A stretch of 64,000 bases of DNA from Dissulfurirhabdus thermomarina. GTDB taxonomy: Bacteria; Desulfobacterota; Dissulfuribacteria; Dissulfuribacterales; Dissulfurirhabdaceae. Numbering within the stretch: position 1 is the first letter of the stretch; each line of letters begins with the position of its first letter. Position numbers and translations under genes: made by a program. The notes beneath the pieces were generated by a model. That model worked only from the letters and a program-made list of their open reading frames with translations. It had not been told where the DNA came from and did not search any database. The stretch lies in assembly GCF_012979235.1 (NCBI RefSeq), contig NZ_JAATWC010000007.1, forward strand, positions 1-64,000, read 5' to 3'. Of this stretch, positions 28,480-37,024 are shown piece after piece.

Positions 28480-30813
28480 CTACCGGACGCAGGCCGCCCG
28501 GACGCTCTTGATGTCGGTGTGGCCCTGGAGGACCTTGAGGATGCCGTCCTGCTTGAGGGTGCGCATGCCGTTTTTCATGGCCAGGTCCCGGATCTCGGCC
28601 ACCGGGGCCTTGTGCTGGATGAGGGAGCGCATCTCGTCGCTCGACAGGAGCAGCTCGTGCACCGCCAGCCGTCCCTTGTACCCGGTGTTGTTGCACCGGT
28701 CGCACCCCTTCGGGCGGTAGAGGGTGGCGGAACGGACCTCGTCCGGGTCCAGGGGCCGCGAGGGGTGTTCCCCGTACTCGGCCAGGAAGTTCTCCACCTC
28801 CTTCTCGTCCGGCTTGTATTCCTCCCGGCAGAAGGGGCAGAGCCGCTTGACCAGCCGCTGGGCCAGGACGCCGAGGAGGGCGTCGGCGAAGTTGAAGGGA
28901 TCCATCCCCATTCCGAGGAGCCGGGTGACGGTCTCGGGGGCGGAGTTGGTGTGCAGGGTGGAGAAGACGAGGTGACCGGTGAGGGAGGCCTCGATGACGA
29001 TCTCGGCGGTTTCCTCGTCGCGGGTCTCACCCACCATGATGACGTCCGGGTCGGCCCGGAGGAAGGCCCGGAGGACCCGGGCGAAGGTGAGGTCGATGTT
29101 GGGCCGGACCTGGACCTGCCGGAGGCCTTCCTGCACGATCTCCACCGGGTCCTCCGCCGTCCAGATCTTCTTCTCCGGGCGGTTGATGTAGCCCAGGGCG
29201 GCGTGGAGGGTGGTGGTCTTACCGGAGCCCGTGGGCCCGACCACGAAGATGAGCCCGTAGGGCATCTCGATGATCTTTTTGAGATTTTCGAGGTTCTCCG
29301 GCAAGAGGCCCAGCCGGTCGATGGGCATGGCGTCGGAGGCGGCCAGGATCCGGAGCACCACGTCCTCGTTGCCCTCCGTTGTGGGCACCGTGGCCACGCG
29401 GAGTTCGATGGTGCGCTTCGTCCGGCTCTTGAACTTGATCTTGCCGTCCTGGGGTAGGCGCTTTTCGGCGATGTCCAGGTTGGCCATGATCTTGAGGCGG
29501 GAGACCAGGCCCTTCTTGTAGTTGTAGGGGATGGTCTGGTAGTTCAGGCAGTCGCCGTCGATGCGGAAGCGGATGAGGGCCCCGCGCTTGCCGGTGAGGG
29601 ATTCCACGTGGATGTCGGAGGCGTTTCGGGCAAAGGCGTCCTCGATGATCTTGTTCGCCATCTGGACGACGACGCCGTCGGCCTCGGCGAAGACCCCGGT
29701 CTCCTCCTCTTCTTCACCGTAGGCCTCCTCGTCCTCGAGCTCGAGCTGCTCGAAGACGTCTTCCTGCTCCTCCCCGGCGATGTTGTACTTGCCGTAGAAG
29801 TAGTCGATGAACTTGTTGATGTCGTCCTTCAGGGCCACGGCGAACTCGAAGTTGCTGGCCTTGAGGACGCGGCGGATGTTGTCGACCTTGGAGATGTCGT
29901 GGGGGTTGTCCAGGGCGACGAGGAGCGTGCCGCCCTGCTCCCGGACGGGGACGCAGCTGTTGGAGCGGAAGAAGTGCTCCTTGACGCCCTGAATGCAGGT
30001 GGGGGTCGCGCCGACCTCCAGCTCGTTGAACTCGACGAAGGGGCAGTGGTAGTACTCGCTGAGGGATTCCCCCACGGCCTTCTTGTCGATGCCGAACTGG
30101 TTGACCAGGACGGTCTCGATGCTCTTCTTGCCCTGGCGGGCCAGCTCGCAGGCCCTTTCGTACTGTTCCTCGGTGAGGAGCTGCCGCCGGACCAGGCCGA
30201 AGAAGCGGCCGAACTTCTGGGCGGTCTGCGACAGGGCCTCGATGCGCTCGTTGACGTTCCGGTAGTCCGGGTCGATCTTGGCGATGGTCTCGAGGGCCTG
30301 GAGGGCCTTGGCCACCCCGCCGGTCTTCTCGTGGGTGAGGGCCAGGCGGTAGAGGATGTCGAGGCGCCGCTCCTTGGGCAACGAGGTGTCTTCCACGGCT
30401 GCGGCAAGGTGCTCGAGGGCCTCGAAGGGCATGTCCATGTGGAGGTAGGTCTCGCCGATCTTGGCGTGGACCTCGCCTTCGCGGTGGCCCGCCCCGAGGA
30501 GGCCCTTGAGCTCCTCGATGGCCTCCGCGTGGAAGCCCGCCTCGATGAGGCCGATACCGGTGGCGAAGCGGCGCTGGAACTCCGCCTCCTCGTCGTCCGC
30601 CGCGTCCGCCGCGTCCGCCGCCGGGGCGGCCGGGGTGGAGTCTTCCACGTCCGGCAGGTTCTGGATGCGCTGCTCGATCTCGGCCCGGAGGGCCGCGTCG
30701 CTCTCTCCCAGCGCGGCGAGCACCTCTTGGTAGATGGCGGTGGCCTCGCCCACGAGGCCCTGTTCCGCGTAGAGGTCGGCTTCCTGGACCCTGCTCTGGA
30801 GCTCGGCGTTCAT
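28480..30813 (-). CDS. PilB/GspE-type secretion ATPase with N-terminal TPR-like domain
   Basis: 777 residues. The first ~210 are TPR-like helices (SRVQEADLYAEQGLVGEATAIYQEVL; GIGLIEAGFHAEAIEELKGLL), split by an Ala/Asp-rich linker. Then comes a T2SSE N-domain (FGRFFGLVRRQLLTEEQYERA) and an AAA motor: DIHVES near 405, Walker A GPTGSGKTTTLHAA near 530, Asp box, Walker B PDVIMVGETRDEETAEI near 595. The zinc site CPFCREE...CDRCNNTGYKGR is near 680-730. It probably powers type IV pilus extension or related secretion. Last gene of the mglB-mglA-CheW-like operon, which suggests direct coupling of MglA to the motor. Confidence 0.85.
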   Translation of the reverse strand: MNAELQSRVQEADLYAEQGLVGEATAIYQEVLAALGESDAALRAEIEQRIQNLPDVEDSTPAAPAADAADAADDEEAEFQRRFATGIGLIEAGFHAEAIEELKGLLGAGHREGEVHAKIGETYLHMDMPFEALEHLAAAVEDTSLPKERRLDILYRLALTHEKTGGVAKALQALETIAKIDPDYRNVNERIEALSQTAQKFGRFFGLVRRQLLTEEQYERACELARQGKKSIETVLVNQFGIDKKAVGESLSEYYHCPFVEFNELEVGATPTCIQGVKEHFFRSNSCVPVREQGGTLLVALDNPHDISKVDNIRRVLKASNFEFAVALKDDINKFIDYFYGKYNIAGEEQEDVFEQLELEDEEAYGEEEEETGVFAEADGVVVQMANKIIEDAFARNASDIHVESLTGKRGALIRFRIDGDCLNYQTIPYNYKKGLVSRLKIMANLDIAEKRLPQDGKIKFKSRTKRTIELRVATVPTTEGNEDVVLRILAASDAMPIDRLGLLPENLENLKKIIEMPYGLIFVVGPTGSGKTTTLHAALGYINRPEKKIWTAEDPVEIVQEGLRQVQVRPNIDLTFARVLRAFLRADPDVIMVGETRDEETAEIVIEASLTGHLVFSTLHTNSAPETVTRLLGMGMDPFNFADALLGVLAQRLVKRLCPFCREEYKPDEKEVENFLAEYGEHPSRPLDPDEVRSATLYRPKGCDRCNNTGYKGRLAVHELLLSSDEMRSLIQHKAPVAEIRDLAMKNGMRTLKQDGILKVLQGHTDIKSVRAACVR

Positions 30814-30863
30814 CCCGTGGTCACCTTTTCAGCTCTTCCGGCCGGTTCCGGCCGGGGGCCGGC

Positions 30864-32597
30864 CTAGGCGGCCTCCGTTTCCGCCAGGTCCGCCTCGAGG
30901 AGCGCCGCCACGGAGAAGACCGGGCAGACCTGGCCCTGCAGCTCGATCCGGCCCGCCGGCCCCCGCTCCCCTTCCCGGGCCGGGGTCCACCCGAGGCCCG
31001 ACGTGTCCTCCACCGGCCGGGGCGGGCCGTCCACCACCACGGCGGCGCCCCCGTGTTCCGGGGAATAGAGGACCAGGAGGTGATCCTCGGTGTCCTCCGG
31101 CAGCTCGACGTCTTCGGGCACGAGGGGGTTGTCGAAGATGGGGAGGCTGAGCTTCTTCATCTGATCGGGAGAGAGCTCGTTGATGGGGCCGGCGAAGATC
31201 CCCTTGAAGCTGGAGAAGCGGCCCTTTCTCATCTTTTCCAAGGGGAGCATCTCGGCCTTTTTCAGGGCTCGCCGGGCGCGCTTGGGTGGCGGGCCGGCGT
31301 AGGCGACCTCGGCCTCCGGGAAGCAGGCGGCGATGCCCTGCCAGTGGCAGTACACCAGGCGGTCCCAGGGGCACGGGGTTGCCGCCTCGGCGGCCGCCGT
31401 TGCGGCCAGGGCGCCGAGGTCGATATCGTCCACGGCGACCATGGCCGCCGCCGAAAAGACCCCCTTCAGGCGGGTGCTCCTGGCCTCGAGGTCGGCACGC
31501 AGCTCGGCCTGGAACCGGTGGAGCTTTTCGAGGCCGGGGGTCTTGGCGAGCAGGGCCTCGATGGGGCGGAGGCGGCGGGCCCAGCGGTCGAGGGCCTTGA
31601 TCTCTTCCTGGAGGATCTTCTGGACCTCGGACGCGGCCTCTTCCCGGTCCATGGCGGGCGGAGGCGGCGCCGGCGAAGCGGCGGGTTCCGGGGAAGGCGC
31701 CTCCGGGCGCTCCGGTTCGGGCGGCGGGCCCGGGGGGGCGGAGCCCGGCTCCGGCTCCAGTTCCAGCTCCAGGCCGGCCTCCGCGGGTCCGGGCGAGGGC
31801 TCCACGGAAGGGGCGGCGGGCTCCGGGGGACGGGATTCCTCCTCGAAGAAGGCGGCCAGGCCCGGGTCGGCCACCGGGGCCTCCGGGGCCGGCTGCGCCG
31901 GCTCGCCGCCGGCGGCCTTCAACTGGGTGATGGCGCCCTCGATGAGCTGGCGCCGGGTCTCTTGGGATTCCGGGCGCGAGGCGATGAGGGTGCGCAGCGT
32001 GGCCGTCGCCCCGTTGAGGGCCTTGGGGGCACCCGGGGGCGCCTTCTCGGGGGCGGATTGCAGCACATCCAGCATCGCGTCCATGGCCCGGGTGATGGCG
32101 ATGGCATCCGCATCCCCGGCGGTCGACAGGGCCTCTTGCAGCCGGGCCACGTTCTCGCGGGCCGCCGAGAGGTTCGCATCGGAGATCTCCCAGTCGAGGC
32201 TCAGGAAGCTCTGCTCCATGGCGCCGAGGGCGTCCAGCAGGGCGTTTCGGGGGGGCTCCTCCGCTGCGGGCGCGGGACCCGCCGGGGCCGCTTCCGCGGC
32301 GGGCGCGGCGGGTTCTTCCAGGTCGAGGTCGAGCTCGAGCTCGAGGTCGAGTTCCAGCCCGCCCGTCCCTGCTTCCGCCGCCGGGGCCGGTTCGGGCTCC
32401 GGTACCGCCCCGGCGCCGCCGGCGTCTTCGGCCGGCGCCGCCGGTTCGGCGCCGGGTTCCTCGGCCGGGGGCCCTTCTTCCTTGACCTTGTTGGTCAAGG
32501 GGTCGATCTCGACGGTCTTTTCCGGGTTGAAGAGGTCGTCGATGGTGCCCTCGATCTCCCTCGTCAACTCCTCTGGATTGATGTTTTCATCGGACAT
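30864..32597 (-). CDS. Uncharacterised acidic adaptor with a possible C-terminal CheW-like domain
   Basis: 577 residues. It starts with a short conserved-looking segment (PEELTREIEGTIDDLFNPEKTVEIDP). A long Pro/Ala/Glu-rich linker is interrupted by two helical blocks (about residues 110-215 and 320-400). The last ~170 residues (from CPWDRLVYCHWQGIAACFPEAEVAY to GRIELQGQVCPVFSVAALLEADL) look like a degenerate CheW/SH3-type fold: a use-your-own-value start and a QVCPVFSVAALL end resembling the closing strand of CheW. The fold assignment is tentative. Located between mglA and the PilB-like motor gene, so it could connect chemosensory input and GTPase. Confidence 0.6.
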   Translation of the reverse strand: MSDENINPEELTREIEGTIDDLFNPEKTVEIDPLTNKVKEEGPPAEEPGAEPAAPAEDAGGAGAVPEPEPAPAAEAGTGGLELDLELELDLDLEEPAAPAAEAAPAGPAPAAEEPPRNALLDALGAMEQSFLSLDWEISDANLSAARENVARLQEALSTAGDADAIAITRAMDAMLDVLQSAPEKAPPGAPKALNGATATLRTLIASRPESQETRRQLIEGAITQLKAAGGEPAQPAPEAPVADPGLAAFFEEESRPPEPAAPSVEPSPGPAEAGLELELEPEPGSAPPGPPPEPERPEAPSPEPAASPAPPPPAMDREEAASEVQKILQEEIKALDRWARRLRPIEALLAKTPGLEKLHRFQAELRADLEARSTRLKGVFSAAAMVAVDDIDLGALAATAAAEAATPCPWDRLVYCHWQGIAACFPEAEVAYAGPPPKRARRALKKAEMLPLEKMRKGRFSSFKGIFAGPINELSPDQMKKLSLPIFDNPLVPEDVELPEDTEDHLLVLYSPEHGGAAVVVDGPPRPVEDTSGLGWTPAREGERGPAGRIELQGQVCPVFSVAALLEADLAETEAA

Positions 32598-32626
32598 CGT
32601 GGTCTTCTCCTGGTTCGTCCGCGTGG

Positions 32627-33259
32627 TCAGGCCTTCTTGGCGCCCCTGGGGCCGATCAGGTGCTTGGTGGCCACGTACCGCACGGTGCGCTTGCTGATCT
32701 CCTTCAGGGTCTCGAAGACCCCGGCGCCCTTCACCGCGGAGGCCTCGAAGGTGGCGGTCTTGAGTTCGGAGTTGAGGTCCTGCTCCATCTCCTCCACGCT
32801 CAGGATGGGGATCGGCGTGGCGGCGAGGTCCCGCTTGTTGAATTGGATCACCAGGGGGATCTCGTGGATGTCGATCTTGTAGTCCTGGAGGTTTTGGCGG
32901 AGGTCTTCGAGGCTCTCGATGTTCTTCGCCTTTCGGACCTTCAGGGAATCCGCCACGAAGACGAGGCCGTCCACGCCCTTGAGGACCAGCTTCCGGGTGG
33001 CGGCGTACATGGTCTGGCCCGGGACGGTGTAGAGCTGGATGCGGATGTCGAAACCGCTGACCTTGCCGAGGTTGAGCGGCAGGAGGTCGAAGAAGAGGGT
33101 CCGGTCCCCCTTGGTTTCGATGGTCAGCATCTTGCCGCGGGAGTTCTCGTTCATCGTGTTATAGATGTAGAGGAGGTTGGTCGTCTTCCCGCAACGCCCC
33201 GGGCCGTAGTAGACGATCTTGCAGTGGATCTCTTTCTTGCTGAGGTCGATGAGGGCCAT
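32627..33259 (-). CDS. MglA-like small Ras-type GTPase
   Basis: 210 residues. P-loop YYGPGRCGKTTNLLYI near 17-32 and the PM3 segment TVPGQTMYAATRKLVLKGVDGLVFVADS (ends given) near 80-106 match MglA of Myxococcus and Thermus, which use VPGQ in place of DxxG. The base-specific loop is FNKRDL near 142. MglA-GTP marks the leading pole and activates type IV pili. It sits 4 bases downstream of its likely GAP partner gene (MglB-like), the usual arrangement. Confidence 0.9.
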   Translation of the reverse strand: MALIDLSKKEIHCKIVYYGPGRCGKTTNLLYIYNTMNENSRGKMLTIETKGDRTLFFDLLPLNLGKVSGFDIRIQLYTVPGQTMYAATRKLVLKGVDGLVFVADSLKVRKAKNIESLEDLRQNLQDYKIDIHEIPLVIQFNKRDLAATPIPILSVEEMEQDLNSELKTATFEASAVKGAGVFETLKEISKRTVRYVATKHLIGPRGAKKA

Positions 33260-33263
33260 GGGC

Positions 33264-33662
33264 TTAGGCGTTTTCGAAGATGTTCTCGATGGTGTCGGAG
33301 AGCTGGGAGACCCGGAGGCGCACGAGGCCCAGGGAGACGTCTTCGCCGAAGATGGTGATCAGGATGAAGGCCTCGCCGATGCGGGCGAAGTGGATGCTGT
33401 CCCGCTTGCCCTTGTGGAAGAGCAGGGAGAAGTCTTCCTCGCCGATGAGCCGGGCGATCTGCGAAGTGGCCCCGAAGTTGGCGGCGGCCAGGGCGGCGAG
33501 CGAGGTGGTGTCGATCTTCTGGGTCTCTTCCCCGCACGAGGCGAGGACGTTGCCCGAGTCGTCGATGAGCAGGACGGTCTTCACCCCGGCCTTGATGAGG
33601 GCGTCGTCGATCTCTTGCCGGGCCTTGTCGAGGGTGGCGGCGGTCAGGACGAAATCTGCCAT
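33264..33662 (-). CDS. MglB-like roadblock/LC7 protein
   Basis: 132 residues, single roadblock/LC7 domain: ARQEIDDALIKAGVKTVLLIDDSGNVLAS near 13-42, LAALAAANFGATSQIARLIGEEDFS and a C-terminal strand FGEDVSLGLVRLRVSQL. In Myxococcus and Thermus MglB is the GTPase-activating protein of MglA. First gene of the four-gene minus-strand operon; divergent from the HDOD gene. Confidence 0.88.
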   Translation of the reverse strand: MADFVLTAATLDKARQEIDDALIKAGVKTVLLIDDSGNVLASCGEETQKIDTTSLAALAAANFGATSQIARLIGEEDFSLLFHKGKRDSIHFARIGEAFILITIFGEDVSLGLVRLRVSQLSDTIENIFENA

Positions 33663-33752
33663 GGGGCTTGTTCCTCTCGTAGGAATGGGTTGCGTGCCCG
33701 GGATCCGAACACGGCCCTTAGTATGGCAACTCGGCTCGGAATTCCAAGTCTC

Positions 33753-33780
33753 TTATCGTCCGGAGGGGGCGGGAGGTTAA
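33753..33780 (-). promoter_or_regulatory. Weak sigma-28-like promoter for the mglB operon
   Basis: On the minus strand TTAACCTC (33773-33780), 12 bases, GACGATAA (33753-33760). The -10 differs by one base from GTCGATAA at the cheW promoter and the spacing is identical; the -35 is poor. A sigma-70-like alternative (TTGGAA, 18 bases, TACTAA, about 33722-33751) overlaps downstream. The gap 33663-33953 otherwise shows only the divergent promoter for the HDOD gene. Confidence 0.4.
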
Positions 33781-33842
33781 GCGGGTCTCGGAGACGCCGT
33801 CCGGGCGCGGGCGGCGGCGGCGTCCCGGGCTGCAGGCGGGCC

Positions 33843-33870
33843 TCAAGTCTTGTATTCAAGACGTCGATAT
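33843..33870 (+). promoter_or_regulatory. Sigma-28-like promoter for the HDOD/cheB/cheA operon
   Basis: TCAAGTCT (33843-33850), 12 bases, GTCGATAT (33863-33870): two mismatches to the cheW promoter with the same spacing. A perfect dyad GTCTTG-TATT-CAAGAC (33847-33862) overlaps the -35 and spacer and may be an operator. Confidence 0.55.
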
Positions 33871-33953
33871 AGCAAAAAGGCGAGGGGGGCCCGCGCGCCG
33901 CGCGGGGCCGGAAGGCTTCTCCGCCGGGGATTTCGGGAGGAGACGGCACATCC

Positions 33954-34805
33954 ATGGCCATTTCGATCGCGCAACGCTTCGACGATCTCGAGGAACTGCC
34001 GACCATTCCGCAGATCCTCAACAGGGTGCTGCACGAGGTGGACAGTGCCACCTCCACCGCGGCCTCCCTGGAAAAGGTCATCCGGGACGACCCGATGCTC
34101 ACGGCCAAGATCCTCCGCATGGCCAATTCGCCGTATTACGGCCTGGCGGGGGAGGTGAACAGCATCGCCCGGGCGGTGATGGTCCTGGGCTTCGAGGAGG
34201 TCCGGAACCTGGTGGTCGCCCTGGCCCTGGGCGGCGCCTTTTCCGGTGACCTCGGGATCCCCGGCGTGGACGCCGCCGACCTCTGGATGCACTCGGTGGG
34301 CACGGGCCGGGCGGCGAGCATGCTGGCAGAGCGGGTCGGCCTGGATGCGGACGAGCTCTTCACGGCAGGGCTCTTGCATGACATCGGGCGGCTGCTCATG
34401 TGCATGTACTTCAAGGACGAGATGAAAGAGATCATGGCGCTCCAGATCCAGCGCGGCGTCTCCCTGAACCAGGCCGAGGCGGAATTCGGCCTCTCCCACG
34501 GGGAGGTGGGGGCCTACCTCACCACGCGCTGGGGCTTCGGAGACTTTCTCTCCACGGTGGTCCGCTACCATCACAACCCCCAGGGGGCGGGTCCGCACGC
34601 GAAGGCGGCCTCCGCCGTGTTCCTGGCCGACGGGTTGTGCCGAAAGGTGGGGCTCGGCGCCTCCATCGGGGAAGACCCCGACCAGAAGTTGTTGGTCCCC
34701 AAGGCCCTGGGGATCGGGGGCGAGGACATCAAGAAGATCGCCCTCAGGCTCAAGAGTGAAAAGGCCCACCTCCTCGAGAGCTGGGGCCAGGTCATCGCAG
34801 CCTGA
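33954..34805 (+). CDS. HDOD-domain regulatory protein
   Basis: 283 residues, HDOD output domain: ELPTIPQILNRVLHEVDS near 14-31, DDPMLTAKILRMANSPYYG near 45-62, ARAVMVLGFEEVRNLVVAL, and a residual HD motif GLLHDIGRLLM near 140. These domains act as scaffolds in chemotaxis and second-messenger circuits, usually without enzymatic activity. ATG 33954 has GGGAGGAGA upstream. First gene of an operon running to cheA. Confidence 0.88.
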   Translation: MAISIAQRFDDLEELPTIPQILNRVLHEVDSATSTAASLEKVIRDDPMLTAKILRMANSPYYGLAGEVNSIARAVMVLGFEEVRNLVVALALGGAFSGDLGIPGVDAADLWMHSVGTGRAASMLAERVGLDADELFTAGLLHDIGRLLMCMYFKDEMKEIMALQIQRGVSLNQAEAEFGLSHGEVGAYLTTRWGFGDFLSTVVRYHHNPQGAGPHAKAASAVFLADGLCRKVGLGASIGEDPDQKLLVPKALGIGGEDIKKIALRLKSEKAHLLESWGQVIAA

Positions 34806-34819
34806 AGGCAGGGGGACAC

Positions 34820-35923
34820 GTGGAGCAGGAGCGGAAGATCCGGGTGCTGGTGGTGGACGACACGGCCTTCATGCGAAAGGCCCTGGTGGAGATCCTCTCC
34901 CGGGACGAAGGCATCGAGGTGGTGGGGGTGGCCCGGCACGGCCAGGAGGCCCTGGAGGCCATCGAGCAGCTCCGGCCCGACGTCGTGACCATGGACGTGG
35001 ACATGCCCGTCATGGACGGCCTCACCGCGGTGAAGCACATCATGGTGCGCCATCCCCTGCCGGTGGTCATGCTGAGCGGCCTCGGGGGGCACGGCGGCGT
35101 CACGCTGGAGGCCCTTCGGCTCGGGGCCGTGGACTTCTTCCCGAAGCCCTCCGGGACCATCTCCCTGGACATCCACGAGCAGGCCGACCAGCTGCTCCAG
35201 GTGGTCAAGCAGGCGGCCCGGGTCAACTCCGCCGCCATCCGCCGGGTCCGGCTCGCCGAGATTCGAGACTTCGAGGTGGACGGCCGGGGGGCCTCCGTCC
35301 CGGGGGCCGTGGTGATCGGCGCCCAGCAGGGATCGGCCGGGAGCCTCATCCGCATCCTCGATACCGTGACCCCCCGGTTCCCCATCGGCTTGTTGGTGGT
35401 CCAGGAGCTGTCCCCCCCGGTGCTCAAGTCCTACGCCGGCGAACTCCAGCGGGTCATCCCGTGGCGGCTCCGGGTGGGGGAAGAAGGGCCCGTGGAGAAG
35501 GGCGCCTGCTATGTCTCCAGTTACGACCGGCCCCTGGCCCTCGAGCCCGAGGGAGAGGCCCAGGCCGTCCGGGTGGTGACCCTCACGGACCAGGAAGGGG
35601 CGCTGGACGGGCTCTTTTCCCAGGCGGCGGGTATCTACAAGGACAAGTGCCTCGCCATCCTCCTCGGCGGCGCGGGCATGGACGGCGTGGAGGGGCTTCG
35701 GGCCGTTCACGAGGCCGGAGGACGCACCCTGGTCCTGAAGCCAGAGGAGTGCGTCCACGGCGAGGCCTCGGAGGCGGCCATCCGGCAAGGGGTCGTGGAC
35801 GAGGCGGTGATGGAACACGAGCTTCCGGAGCGGATCGAGGCCTTCGGCCGGCAGCTCTGGCTCGAGATGGCCGCGCGGAAGCGGCGCAACCGGCCGAACG
35901 AGGCGGTACAGATCGACGAGTGA
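34820..35923 (+). CDS. CheB-like protein 1: receiver plus degenerate methylesterase
   Basis: 367 residues. Receiver (1-120) is intact: LVVDDTAF and TMDVDMPVMDG with the phosphoacceptor Asp. The C-terminal half has the CheB fold but not its active site. The nucleophile motif GASTGG reads GAQQGSAGSL near 160 (Ser lost). The catalytic His of VQHMP reads VQELSPP near 187. The Asp region survives (LGGAGMDGVEGL near 290). Receptor demethylation is therefore unlikely. First of three tandem paralogues. Confidence 0.85.
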   Translation: MEQERKIRVLVVDDTAFMRKALVEILSRDEGIEVVGVARHGQEALEAIEQLRPDVVTMDVDMPVMDGLTAVKHIMVRHPLPVVMLSGLGGHGGVTLEALRLGAVDFFPKPSGTISLDIHEQADQLLQVVKQAARVNSAAIRRVRLAEIRDFEVDGRGASVPGAVVIGAQQGSAGSLIRILDTVTPRFPIGLLVVQELSPPVLKSYAGELQRVIPWRLRVGEEGPVEKGACYVSSYDRPLALEPEGEAQAVRVVTLTDQEGALDGLFSQAAGIYKDKCLAILLGGAGMDGVEGLRAVHEAGGRTLVLKPEECVHGEASEAAIRQGVVDEAVMEHELPERIEAFGRQLWLEMAARKRRNRPNEAVQIDE

Positions 35924-35932
35924 GGTGTTCTG

Positions 35933-37024
35933 ATGTCCAAGAAGACGGGTAAGGCCGCTCAGGCATCCGGGGACAAGGTGAAGGTCCTCGTGGTGGACGA
36001 TTCCCAGCTGATGTGCCGGATCCTGGAGAAGATCCTGTCCGGGGATCCCCGGTTCGAGGTGGTGGGGCAGGCCCTGAGCGGCAAGGAGGCACTCCGGATG
36101 CTCTCCGAGACCGACTGCGACGTCATCACCCTCGACGTCGAGATGCCCGAGATGAACGGTCTCACGGCGCTCAAGCACATCATGATCAAGCAGCCGAAGC
36201 CCACCCTCATGGTGAGCGCCTTCACCGCCGAGGGGGCCAAGGTGACCTTCGACGCCCTCCGGTACGGGGCCGTGGACTTCTTCCAGAAGCCCTCCCAGGA
36301 GGGCGGCGGCGACCTCGAGGCCCAGGCCGACGTGCTCCGTTCGCGCATCCTTCGGGCCTCCCGGGTCCAGGTGGGGGCGGCCCGCTACCTCCGGCTCCAG
36401 CGGGTGGCGGAGGTCGAGTGCGCCGAGGCCGAGGCCGAGGGGCTGGGCGGCGTCGCCGTCATGGCCACATCCACGGGGGGCTATGCCTCCCTGCTCTCGG
36501 TGCTGCCCCAGATGTGCCGGCCGCCGAAGGGGCCGCTCCTCATCTCCATGGGGACCCCGGCGGCCTTCCTCGGGGCCTTCGTGGACTACGTGAACCCCTT
36601 CGTGCCCTTCCCGGTGGAACGGGCGGGGCACGAGAGCCTCCTCAGGCCCGGGCATGCCTACGTGCTCGGCAGCGACGAGGCGCCGGCCATCGAGCAGCGG
36701 GGGGACGGCTACTACCTTCTCCTCGGCGAGCGTACCAAGGACATGGGCGACGAGGGCGGCGTGGACCTCCTCCTCTTTTCCGCCAGCGAGCACTTCGGGG
36801 ACAAGGTCCTGGCCGTCTTCCTCTCGGGGGACGGAACGGAGGGGCTCAGCGGGGCCAAGGAGGTCAAGCGGACCGGCGGGCGCATCCAGGTCCAGCGCCC
36901 GGAGACGTGCCTTTGTCCCGAGCTGCCCCGGAAGGTCCTCGACGAGGTGGACGGGGAGACCCTCGCCACCGGCGAGATCGCCCACCGACTCGAGAACTGG
37001 TGCGGCCCGGAGGGGGGTGAATGA
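35933..37024 (+). CDS. CheB-like protein 2: receiver plus degenerate methylesterase
   Basis: 363 residues. Receiver intact (LVVDDSQL, TLDVEMPEMNG). In the esterase-like half the nucleophile motif is kept (ATSTGGYASLL near 180), but the His position reads ISMGTPAAF and the Asp position reads FLSGDGTEGL (Glu for Asp), so the triad is broken in a different way from paralogue 1. Starts 10 bases after it and overlaps paralogue 3 by 4 bases (ATGA). Confidence 0.85.
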   Translation: MSKKTGKAAQASGDKVKVLVVDDSQLMCRILEKILSGDPRFEVVGQALSGKEALRMLSETDCDVITLDVEMPEMNGLTALKHIMIKQPKPTLMVSAFTAEGAKVTFDALRYGAVDFFQKPSQEGGGDLEAQADVLRSRILRASRVQVGAARYLRLQRVAEVECAEAEAEGLGGVAVMATSTGGYASLLSVLPQMCRPPKGPLLISMGTPAAFLGAFVDYVNPFVPFPVERAGHESLLRPGHAYVLGSDEAPAIEQRGDGYYLLLGERTKDMGDEGGVDLLLFSASEHFGDKVLAVFLSGDGTEGLSGAKEVKRTGGRIQVQRPETCLCPELPRKVLDEVDGETLATGEIAHRLENWCGPEGGE

